DNA of 64,000 bases, from NCBI RefSeq assembly GCF_000002985.6, contig NC_003281.10:4340001-4404000 (forward strand), in the 5' to 3' direction. The DNA comes from Caenorhabditis elegans (Eukaryota; Nematoda; Chromadorea; Rhabditida; Rhabditidae). Shown here piece by piece: positions 54,796 to 64,000 of this stretch; the first letter of the stretch is position 1; every line of letters begins with the position of its first letter. The notes under the pieces are model-generated. The model was given only the letters and a program-made list of their open reading frames with translations. It had not been told where the DNA came from and did no database searches. A program made the position numbers and the translations under genes.

Positions 54796-56326
54796 ATGCT
54801 GGTACTACTAGTTGCATTCCTGTTCCCCGTGCTTCTCCAGGCTCAGGTAAGAAAAATGTAGACCAAACTTCAAGGCGACCTACGCCTACCTTAACCTTTC
54901 AATTATTTAATGAGGCGTGCTCCTTCAAAACTACCTTTTGTGTGTTTAACGTAAATCAAAAACATCAAAGCTTTGGTTATGCAGGCAGGCAGGCGTATAT
55001 ATGTCTAAAACTCTCAATGTATTGAAAGTTTGCAATAGTTCGTTTACAAATCCATCATACAAATTACAAATGAACACAAAAAAAGGCACATACCGTTTTT
55101 TTTCCTATTGCACCCCACTAATTCACCTTGAAAGGAAAAATTATCAACTACAAAAAACGTATAAAATATTTCTCTACATTTTGACAGTAGAATATTTTCT
55201 GATATGAGCCGTCAAAGTAGATAAACGGTAGTAGAGGAAATACGGTACTTTTATAGTAGTTCAATTCCTTTCCAATGGAAGTATCCATAATAACCAAAAC
55301 CAATGATGTCAAAGTACAGAACCCTAAGTGCAATATAAATGAAAGTTTCCTACAAGATATTCAAATCTGAAAACCATTTTCAGCAAGTCAACGTGACAAT
55401 CTTTACCGAATCTCAATGTCCGTACTGCACAAAGCTTCTTCGTGAACAAATCTGGCCATTCTATGTCAATCGACCGGGTATCATGAACTTGCAGGTAGAC
55501 TTAAAGGTTGTTTCCCACTAAAATCGAGTATCGTTCCAGATTGTTCCATTTGGAAAAGGAGACTGTACATATGATTACAACCGTAATTTTCATTGTACTT
55601 GCATGCACGGAGCCACTGAATGCGACTTGAATCGTCTGCAGAATTGCGCGATTTCAGTGAGTTAAAAAAAATTATTTTTAGCTATTTTTTTTCAAAGAAA
55701 AATTTAAAATTTCAAAATTTTCAGTACTTCCCACGTCGTCATCTTGGATTAGTCACCTGCCTTCAAGGACTTACAACTTTGAGAGAAGGATTCTCAAAGT
55801 GTCTTAGTAGATTGTCACCAAATACACAGAGGTAAGCATGGTGCATTGAGAAATTTTATTTTGACTTTTTTATTCCAGAAAACTCATCGAATGCGCCACA
55901 ACTCAAACTGGAGAACTTCTAAACTATTACTCAATGGTAAACACCCACAGAGCGGGAGTTAGAGTAAGTCTATTTTGAACAATAATTGTTCGTTTGAATT
56001 CCCTCCAAAATGAGAATCCACGCCCACTTTCGAACCAATCAGCTTTTTCGAACTTCGCACACCTCATCTGATTGATTCAATAGTGGGTGGAGCTATTCGC
56101 TGATTGGTCTTGCATTCACTTTTGGAGGAAATTCAAGTTACTTGGATTGTTCATTATAACTCGATTTTTTTTTGTTTTTCGCTTGTGATATTTTTAAATA
56201 TTATTAATTTTTCGATGTAATTTTAAAAATCTTCAGATCTGGCCAACAATGTACGTAAACGGAGTCTTCTTCGACCGTAGCTATCCAGTTGAGCATAAAC
56301 TATGCGAGCACACTGCCTGGTGCTAA
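54796..56326 (+). CDS. GILT-like lysosomal thiol reductase, 186 aa
   Basis: Six exons (54796-54846, 55384-55494, 55540-55656, 55725-55831, 55879-55963, 56237-56326) give 186 codons plus TAA. The first exon is a signal peptide (MLVLLVAFLFPVLLQA) directly behind a TTTTTCAG acceptor, which may take a spliced leader. The active-site CPYC is at residues 29-32 after VNVTIFTESQ. The family signature is CMHGATECDLNRLQNC at 75-90; Met replaces the usual Gln after the first Cys. Family enzymes reduce disulfides of endocytosed proteins in acidic lysosomes. At 186 residues it is on the short side, and the family C-terminal part is reduced to WPTMYVNGVFFDR. The last intron carries a MITE-like element related to the one in the coiled-coil cluster. 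Confidence 0.9.
55992..56137. repeat. About 146-bp MITE-like element, copy 2 (intron 5 of GILT-like gene)
   Basis: Left end GTTTGAATTCCCTCCAAAAT and right end ACTTTTGGAGGAAATTCAAG are imperfect inverts. Inner arms CGCCCACTTTCGAACCAATC and GATTGATTCAATAGTGGGTG also pair. Homologous to 42232-42408. Confidence 0.85.
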
Positions 56327-57427
56327 ACCTCTTTTGTTTGTATTTATTTTCACTTTTTCTAAAACTCAGGGTTTTGACTTGATAACTTATTGCTCATTCA
56401 TTTTTCAACCAGTTTTTCTCATCATTTCATTAAATACTGTTTCAAATTTTAAAGTAAATTGTTTGTATTTGAAGGAAAATTTACTCGAATTTCCTTTTTT
56501 TGTCTAAGTTTGTAAATTTCAATTATCTATGGCTCCTTAATCACCATAAATATATTTATAGAATATTCATTTCTCAATTGTTTTTACATTGTTTGAAAAT
56601 AAAAAAAAACTGTCAGTATTTATTTGTTAACCGAGTTGTTTCAAACAAATTCTATTTGGCTAGTGCATTTTTGTGTCAAAATTTTGAAGTTTTTAAAAGC
56701 CAAACCCATCGCGTTTTTGCACTTCTTAAGCCTGTGGTTTTCCAGGCAACTGTGGGATTTTTAGTCAACCACTTTTTAAAATGTATTTTGTTAGAGAGCT
56801 CATAAAGTGTCTAAAATCATACTTTGCAATTTTAATTAAGTTCTAAAAACTTAAGGTTCAGAAATTCAAATGTTTTAAATTCGAAAAAAATTTTAAAAAT
56901 TCAAAATGAGCATATGTGAAAGAAAGATTGTCCAAAATTTATAGGACTTACTTCTTCAAATACAAAAATATTGGAAAATCTGTGGGAGTTTAGGCAATTT
57001 TATTTTATACATTAAAATATTTCTAAAAGGTACAGGGAATGTACAAAATAATTAGGTGAGATTGTGACCTCTAATACACTCTCAAGCACCCATATCTACA
57101 AATAGCTATCATATATCTTCTTGGGTAAAAATAGAAAAAAGTGAAAATGAAAACAGGAATTCAATTCTAAAAATAAATTTTTTACACATATTTTTGACTG
57201 ATTACGCTATTACAGCTTATTAAAAAATTTTCAAAAATTGTTATAAATACAGGTGGGCAATTGAAATATTATTCATAAATTTATGAAAATCATTATGTTT
57301 CTCACTATTAAAATATTCTCATTTTCGTTTGGAAAATATTTTAAACCGTTTTTTTAGGTTTCTCATCACTTTGATGTAGCGGGGTTTCTATTACTAATAT
57401 TATAAATATATTTTAGTTTATAGACAG
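56327..57427. other. GILT-like 3' flank and region upstream of the zinc-finger gene
   Basis: 1.1 kb, strongly AT-rich. AATAAA-like signals occur near 56597. No repeats or gene seen. The following gene may have an unseen 5' exon, because ATAGACAG directly precedes its ATG. Confidence 0.5.
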
Positions 57428-58485
57428 ATGCATTTCGTTGCAACCATAAAACAATTAGAAGACGAGATGGTGGAGCATCGGGAACGACTTGAGGTATCCA
57501 AAAAATTAAAGCAAAAAATATTAAATTAAATTTAGGCAACCCAACTCAAAGCGGAGGAAAAAGCCGCGATTGAAGGGAAACTTCAGAAAACTAATGCAGT
57601 GAAAGTTCAAATTGAAAAGAATGATGGAAAACGGAATAGGTTACATACCGCTGTTGAACGTGTCGCATAAGCATGGGGGAACACAGTTTTTAATTATTTC
57701 AATTTTAATACATTTTTGAATAAAGTGTCAAAGGCTAATCAAAATCCTTAGCCTAAAAAATCTTAGCTCAAAAAATCGAAAAATCAGATGTAGTGGGTTA
57801 CTTTAGTAACACTTGGCTTGTAACATTTAGACAGAAAATTAAAATCATTTGCTACTGACAATTTAAAAATTACATTATTTTAGTTTTTACAGAAAAAATT
57901 CTGGAACTTGTGATCTATGTGAGAAGAACTTCAAAACATCGGAAGAATTGGTGGAACATAAGAAAAATTATCCAAGAGCGGATGTTGAAAAAGCATTGTC
58001 TGTTTATAAGGAAAAGGAGTGAGTTAACGGTTTTTATTGTTTCAAAATGAAATTTTCCAACATTTCAGCACTATTTACAAGTGTCTACAATGTTCCGGAG
58101 AGTTCCGTCTTAAGGAAGATTTTGATTACCATCAAGAATTGCATAAAAGACTTGGAGAATTAAAAAGGTTAGATGATTTCAATTCAAATATTTTAATATA
58201 CTGGATAGCGTAAAAAACATGTGAAATTCATTTGAACGGTAGAAAATAACAGCTTTTGAAATTATGATTTTTAAAGAAGTACCGTCTTTCCAGCTTTTCC
58301 AAATTCGAAACTATTTCTAGGTTACTGTAGCTATACCAAAAGTCTGCAGCATTGGAAATCAGAAACTTTCGGTATAGTTTTGAGCCCACAAAATCTTGTT
58401 CTTCAGCGCTTCCAGTAACAAAAGTGAAGCCAACAAGGACGACGAAAGTGACATCGATTCTTCCTTTGAGATCATCGAAAATTGA
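57428..58485 (+). CDS. Small C2H2 zinc-finger protein, 157 aa
   Basis: Five exons (57428-57493, 57536-57639, 57893-58018, 58069-58167, 58407-58485) join in phase to 157 codons plus TGA. The first intron is only 42 bases. Residues 1-55 form a charged helix (TIKQLEDEMVEHRERLEATQ), probably coiled coil. Finger 1 (Cys63-x2-Cys66-x12-His79) ends in Tyr at the fourth ligand position, so it is degenerate. Finger 2 is canonical: Cys104-x2-Cys107-x12-His120-x3-His124 with the conserved Tyr, Phe and Phe. The tail is acidic/serine-rich (NKDDESDIDSSFEIIE). Nucleic-acid or protein binding is expected; one good finger alone argues against a classic sequence-specific factor. If exon 2 were read through its donor it would stop soon after (HTAVERVA). 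Confidence 0.8.
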
Positions 58486-58616
58486 ACTAATTTTCTTTGT
58501 TCGTTTTTTTAAAGATTTGCTCAGTGTACTTGTATCCTAGTTTACTGCCTATATCCCTCCAAAGTAAATCTTTTTGTTAAAATTTATTTTCTGATTAATT
58601 CAGCCAAACACTAGAG

Positions 58617-58668
58617 TGCCTATTTGATATGGTATATCCGAAGAATTCGGAAAGTGAAATTTCCTTGT
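58617..58668 (-). pseudogene. Short relic resembling the last exon of the right-edge membrane-protein gene
   Basis: On the minus strand the stretch encodes KFHFPNSSDIPYQIGTLVFG then a stop. The right-edge gene reads PFHFLNSLEMPYQIGILVFS at the corresponding place (around 62650-62700), and the DNA is also similar (CTATTTGATATGG; GAATTC). No flanking exon is found. Confidence 0.5.
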
Positions 58669-58853
58669 GAAAATTCAAAAATTTTACGTGAAAATCTAAA
58701 TTTTTAGTTCAAAAATGCCACGTATCTTTTGATTTCTTATCTTTAAATCAGATCAATTAATCAATAACAACTTATTGATTTTTGAATCATTTTCACATAA
58801 AAATCGATAAGAAATAGGCATCGATATAGAAGAAGGAGAGTAATAAGCACAAG

Positions 58854-60898
58854 ATGGATCGAAATTTCAAACTCCGGCAAATGTTCAGCGATTATTTGGA
58901 TAACAAGAACTCGGTGAGTTGCCGGAAAAATTGGACATTTGGGCAAAGCTTCAGCTAGCTAACTTTCGGTAACCACTCATTTCTAGCGCTTTGGGTTTAA
59001 AAAAACCGGCAAGAGTACTCTCAGTTGCCGAGTTGTCGATGGCAGAGCCTAGCTTACTGTCGGAAAACACTTTGCCAAGGTTTCAAGCTCTCGGCAATTC
59101 TGATTGCTGACACTTATTAGTGCCGACCACCCAGAACTTCTAGTTTTCCAGAACTCAACACATACTCCGCCGGTTCGAGTGCATTACCCGCTGATCGCAA
59201 CAATGTCACCAGCGGATAAGGCACGCTTCACAGTCAAAAAGATCACCGAAGTTGAGGGTGAGGTGTTGGATGCACCGTTGGAAAATGCACACCCCGTATT
59301 CTTCGCGGAGCCACAGTTTGAGCTACGGTGGTACAATAAGCCGGATTCTCTAGCCGGACGCTTTCAGGTGGGTTTTTCGGCGAAAAATCGGTTTTTATAC
59401 AAAATTTTTTAGACGAATGCAGAAGCCGAGACGACATCGAAACTTGCTCAACGCCTTCTGACGTTATTCCTAAAAACGGAAATGCTGGAATCGGCATTTT
59501 TCAAATATGATGATATCCGTGCGATTCGGGTCTTCTTTATGGACGATCGGGAGATGGCAACTGATCGACTTATGGCAATTCTCGACAATATTCTATCAGT
59601 TTCCATGACCAAATTGGGGCATTTTTCGGATAAAATGTCAGTCACTGTTGATTATGAGCTGAGGGCTTTTATGTCCGATCAGAAAAAGGTAAGCGAATGT
59701 CAGTTGGAATACTGTGAAAACTCTGCGGTTGCCTCACTAAAATCGGGCAATATCGCGAAGTTGAACAGATTCATCTCGACTCTAATAGCTTTTGACGCGA
59801 CAAAAGAGCATTTTTAGGCAAAGCGTCTCGTGTTGGAGGCAATGCTCAAATATCCCGAATTTATACCAGACTCTTGGGGCGGCGAGTCGGCAATTCTCAA
59901 GTGGAAGGAGATGAAGGAGATAGACGTTCGACGCCGCGAGGCTGACATCAAGGAAATGGCTGAGACCGAGCGGAAAGAGAAGGAGAAGGTGGAGAAGAAC
60001 AAGATGGAGATGACGGAGAAGATCAAGAAGAAGGATGAGGATGAGAAAGCAAAGAAGGAGAAGGAACGGATCGATAAGGAGGAGAAGATCAAGGTTGGTT
60101 AGCAGCTTGGGATGATAGGCTAAGCATCGGCACCAGCGGAGATCTGTTTTGGGAGCTTTAGCAAGTGCACTTTTAGGCCGTTTTGAGATTTTCAGAGGAG
60201 AAATTCTCGTCTGAATCTCAAGCCGGCTAGGCTTAACATTTTGGCTGGGGGATCCAAAAACCTTTCCCACTTACCGTAACCACCAATCTTGCAGAAAGAG
60301 GTCGAAGAAGCCGAGAAGAAAAAGAAAGAAGAGAAGGAGAAGCGTCGTAAAGAGGTGAAGAAGAATCGCGAGGAGCAATTGAGCATCAATCCGGAAATGT
60401 CGAGAAACGATAAGAAGGACGTGGTCGAAGAGAAGAGCTGCTTGGACAAAGGTGCCAAAGATGCGCAGAAGAAGAAGAAGCAGCAGGATGTCGTGGATAA
60501 GAAGAAGGAGAAACGGAAGTTGAAGAAGACACGGACCATGGAGGCATCGGTGAGTTGTTAATGTTATAAGTTGGCAGTCGGACAATCGATCTTCATGTTA
60601 TAGACACCCGGGATACCGATCCTTTTTTATTTTAAATTTTAATTTCCAGAGATCCCGTGAAGTGTCACACGAAGAACATCACCAGCCTCCGGTACTTTCA
60701 ACGCTAGCAACCCCATCTCCAGTGCCATCTCCAAGTGTTCCACCAACGGCTCCTCCGTCAACCCCACGAAAACCAATGTTCGGTGCAGTCAGCCAATTTT
60801 TGAGTGGCCGAAAGCGTCGTGAGCCATCTGCGGAGAAAATCGTTGAACCACCATCGAAGAACTCTGCTGCAGCGACTAAGAAGACCGTGAGAAAATAG
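58854..60898 (+). CDS. Lysine/glutamate-rich coiled-coil protein, 443 aa
   Basis: Six exons (58854-58913, 59152-59367, 59413-59688, 59818-60093, 60295-60549, 60650-60898) close to 443 codons plus TAG. Residues 1-200 have normal composition and may form a helical domain (FRVHY-free start MDRNFKLRQMFSDYLDNKNS; FDDIRAIRVFF-like FKYDDIRAIRVFF). Residues about 215-360 are an almost uninterrupted Lys/Glu/Arg helix (ERKEKEKVEKNKMEMTEKIK and similar), a long charged single helix or coiled coil. A Pro-rich stretch (about 370-395, SPVPSPSVPPTAPPSTP) and a basic C terminus (SGRKRRE) follow, the latter a possible nuclear signal. GC content and codon use are higher than in neighbouring genes. I do not recognise the family; a nuclear or cytoskeletal scaffold is possible. 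Confidence 0.85.
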
Positions 60899-61523
60899 CC
60901 CAAAATTACACCAATTTGAAATCGGAATAAAATTTTCAAAACTTGACGGAACGATATTTTAGATGATATATTAGCGTTTTCAATTCGAAAAACCAAGTGA
61001 AAATGTAAAAAAGGATATCTTAAATATTTAGCAGACCCTTTCTGGGGAACCTGAATGATAAAATTGCTGGAAAAACATAAGACACGGGAAATTATTTGGA
61101 GATTTTCCGGTAATTTAGAGGAATGTGCTGCTAATTCTGAAAGCTTATTCCTAGCAATTTTGAATAATTTATCAATGTGGAGCGCCATTGCAGTTTGCGG
61201 GAAATTTGAATTTTTGAGTTGAGTTTTTCAGATGGGTTTCAGCTGACGGCTAGAGAAAACAAGTTTTGCCAATCCTTCAGAGCAATGCCACAAACTTGCA
61301 AAACGGAAACAATTGAGCATTAAAATCGAAAAATTGGAAAATTTTTGCGTAAACAATATAAAAAACTAAAGAAGTGTTATACAAAACAAAAATATTATAT
61401 GAAAGGTCACGGTCATCGATTGGTTATCAGAATAATCAATCAATATTGAAATCAGTTATTCTCGATTTTTCAAACTTGAAAAGCAACTCGGACCGCCCGT
61501 TCTTCTGCTCATCAACTAATAAG
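60899..61523. other. Spacer between the Lys-rich gene and the MSP-like gene
   Basis: 625 bp without a gene. AATAAAAT at 60926 is a likely polyadenylation signal. The region 61420-61520 probably contains the promoter of the following gene. Confidence 0.5.
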
Positions 61524-62440
61524 ATGCCCTGGTGAGTTTAGATTCCAATGACCAACACAGTTGATTCGTGATGTTTCCATCGGGGACCTAGCAGAATTGG
61601 CATATGAACTATCAATTCTAAAATTTCAAAGTTTCAGTCAAAAGAAGTCAAACCCAACGGAATTGCACATCTCCACTGGCCGCGAAATCGTTCAACGCAA
61701 CTTTGTGTTCCGCAACACCACTGGCAAAGACTTCCTGCTGAAATTGCATGCTACGAATGGAGCTGTCACATTCCCAACGGAAGTTTTTCGTTTTCCACCA
61801 CTATCGCATCGCATCATCCAGTTCCGTGTGAACTCATCAAAGCTCTCTCAATGGGACAAGATGAATCTTTCGATCAGAGGATACGTGTTGCCGATCTATG
61901 CGAAGAGTCTGAAGCAGTTCATTGATCAGAAAAAAACTGCAGGAACTAAGGAGCAAGAGGCATTCTCATTGTCTGTCAAGTTCACGGATCAGTTCTCGGC
62001 TCCGCAGACAGTCATCAACTTGCCAGGATATGCCACGTGTATCGAGTCGACTGATCATCCGGTTGACGTGGAAGAATTGGACACTACAACTGCAGTCAAC
62101 ATCGAAAGAGGTACAATTTGCTGTTTTGGTTCAAAATAATTAAAATCTTTAAATTTCAGATGTCTCCACTGCTGCTCCAATTGGTTCAATGATGGGATTT
62201 GTTGATGAGTACAAACGTCGTCAATTGAACAAAGGATGCTGGTTGTCCAACTACATCTGTGGAACTGAAAAGCAACCGGAGAAGCAGTCAATGAGATCTT
62301 CTCGTAGATCAAGCCGTTCGTCGAATCGTTCTGCAAAGAGCTCAAAGGCTTGCCGTGTTCAGGCTAATAAGAAGAACAAAAGTGATGTCAATGTGTGCCT
62401 TGAAGCAACTCCGTGTGGTGGATCAACTGTTCAGGCTTAA
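61524..62440 (+). CDS. MSP/Ig-like beta-sandwich domain protein, 253 aa
   Basis: Three exons: 61524-61531 (only MPC begun), 61638-62110 and 62160-62440. They join in phase to 253 codons plus TAA. The frame upstream of 61638 stays open but has no ATG, and its consensus-like TTTCAG acceptor supports the short first exon. Residues about 10-75 (LHISTGREIVQRNFVFRNTT, then FLLKLHATNGAVTFPTEVFR, then FPPLSHRIIQFRVN) follow the pattern of major-sperm-protein/VAP-type beta sandwiches, with an N-x-T/S stretch before a VAFKVK-like strand. The similarity is weak, so another Ig-like fold is possible. The C-terminal third is Ser/Arg/Lys-rich (MRSSRRSSRSSNRSAKSSKA), with six or so cysteines after residue 180 (CWLSNYICG; VCLEATPCGG). 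There is no signal peptide. A sperm or cytoskeletal role would be inference. Confidence 0.65.
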
Positions 62441-62605
62441 ATTGAACTGTGAATGGCACTTTTGTACGAATGAATTATGATATGAATAAATCTGATTTTG
62501 AATTCAATTGAGTATAAATTTGTTGATATTTGCATTTGTAAGACTCGATTGGAATCCTCCAATATTATTAATCTTTTCATTAAAATTTTATGTTCCAATA
62601 ATCAT

Positions 62606-64000
62606 TTATTTGTTGTTCAATTTTGCCATAATCAAACCACCAAAAATCATTGAAAACACAAGAATACCTATTTGATATGGCATTTCCAAAGAATTCAAAA
62701 AATGAAATGGGTACAGAATCTCTGCAATACACGTGGTTTCCGATGGGCAATGAAACCTGCCACGCTTCAAGTCAAACTTTGTCCGTGGAGGTGTTTGAGG
62801 GAGGTCGAAAAATGTGATGGTGTGTTTTTGAATATCGTTTGGAGATTCTGCCACAACTGCCGAATAGATGAATCCGCGGGTGTGATAGATGGATATTGTA
62901 GTTGAACCACAGAATGTAGAATTTGGTGTCAAATATCTTAAGTTGAAGGGTATGGTAGGTTACTGTAGGTGACTTACAAAAATGGGACTTGGCAAGATGG
63001 AGAATTTCGACAATTACAAATGAACATGTCTGCGGGGAATGGAGGTGAACAGCCCTGAATTGTAACAATTTAATAATCGTTGTGGCGCTCGGGAAATTTG
63101 AGTTTTTGCCGAAAATCTTCGATTTTGTAGTGAAACGAACAAGATTCATTGATTTTGATTTTCAGAGAGTTTTTATTGCCAGTTTTTTTTTACTTATTTG
63201 TTGATAATAGTTGAAAACATGTTCAGTAAGTTTCGGACAGTTTTTACAACAAAAACTGTTACTATTGAAAAAAAAAAACTATTAACCAATGTTTTCTTCT
63301 AGATTTCGCTGAAAATCATCAAACTCAATGTTTTTTTTTCTTCTGAAAAGAAATATATAACTAAATATTATTTACTAAAATTTATATAATTAGAAAATTG
63401 TTTATTGTCAATTTTTCAGTAGCACAAACCAGAACTGATGTATAAGCTGTCAAAGTTGAAGAAAAAATCGTGGCATTTTTTTTGAAAATATTGAAGAAAC
63501 TCACCGCATTTTGTGGAAGACTAGTGCTGTTTATGCCAAATTGGAAAAAGGGATATATATCTGAATAGTTTCAACAATTAAAATTTAAAAATATTTTTTT
63601 CAACTTACCTGTATTATTCTCTCCACTAATCAAAACCAACTCATGTATACTGTAGTTTTGGCAAAAATCTGAATTCTCAAAATAAAAATCTTCTCTGGTC
63701 GAATTTTCCGATATTTTGTTATTTGGAAGTCTGTGTTTAGTTTCTGCATAGTTTTGAAATATTTGAGTATTAATCTGAAAATACTACATCTTTAGAATGC
63801 CGAAATAATATCAAAACTTACCATTATATCATCTAATTCTATGAAAATCGAACTATTCCCACTTTTTTGAATTCCAACAACCACATTTTCACAGATATTT
63901 CCATTTTGAAAAGGTATTCTACATTCCATATTTCCCTTGGATTTATGAAAACATTCAGACATTTCTTCAGAATTTTCCCAAAAGTTATAAGAAAATTGAG
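62606..64000 (-). CDS. Single-pass membrane protein, C-terminal part (continues past right edge)
   Basis: Minus-strand exons from the window edge: at least 64000-63822, then 63774-63609, 63560-63505, 63054-62978 and 62936-62606 (stop). All phases agree, and donors (GTAAGT, GTGAGT) are strong. The visible part is rich in Asn, Ser and Cys (WENSEEMSECFHKSKGNMEC; FENSDFCQNYSIHELVL; MFICNCRNSPSCQVPF), with several N-x-S/T sites, as in a secreted or cell-surface ectodomain. It ends in a hydrophobic segment (PYQIGILVFSMIFGGLIMAK) and a three-residue tail (LNNK after it). This fits a type I membrane protein. The acceptor before the last exon is weak (ACTTAAG). Another exon could hide in the 450-base intron. 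The family is not recognised. A relic of the last exon occurs at 58617-58668. Confidence 0.75.

Noticed and set aside
59782-60585. Minus-strand frames rich in Leu, Phe and Ser
   Set aside because: They are the complement of the Lys/Glu-rich exons of the plus-strand coiled-coil gene.

Overview
The window reads as nematode nuclear DNA, and almost certainly Caenorhabditis elegans chromosome III around cosmid B0285. It is AT-rich. Introns are short, with GT...TTTTCAG borders, and several starts sit just behind trans-splice-like acceptors. The gene order also matches what I remember of B0285: cdk-12 end, a leucine carboxyl methyltransferase, the heparan sulfate epimerase hse-5, an SLC13 transporter, an M1 peptidase-like gene and the choline kinases ckb-1, ckb-2 and ckb-3. 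The species call and the symbols rest on memory. The exon models were built by hand from splice sites and reading phase, and nearly all of them close to a whole number of codons.

Left part (1-16 kb). This holds the C-terminal end of a CDK12-like gene, a minus-strand RGG-box protein, and lcmt-1 and hse-5 about 270 bp apart and probably co-transcribed. A 574-residue SLC13 carrier follows. Its first intron contains a minus-strand RING-like gene whose six exons keep perfect phase but carry two in-frame TAA codons.

Middle (16-33 kb). An M1-aminopeptidase-like membrane protein has lost its zinc-binding and exopeptidase motifs. A tRNA-Leu(CAA) gene with its own intron lies inside one of its introns. 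Next come three tandem choline/ethanolamine kinases with the same exon layout.

33-48 kb. A tandem family of coiled-coil proteins I do not recognise has three apparently intact members (431, 424 and 420 residues) and one decayed copy. The intact members begin with a 6-9 base first coding exon, and two encode a myristoylation-like N terminus. This is the best candidate here for an undescribed gene system. A near-identical 402-bp repeat occurs inverted in ckb-2 and beside this family.

48-64 kb. About 7 kb is poor in genes and rich in repeats, including MITE-like elements, telomere-like TTAGGC tracts and CT microsatellites. Then follow a small GILT-like thiol reductase, a two-finger C2H2 protein, a lysine-rich coiled-coil protein, an MSP-like domain protein and the C-terminal part of a minus-strand single-pass membrane protein that runs off the right edge.
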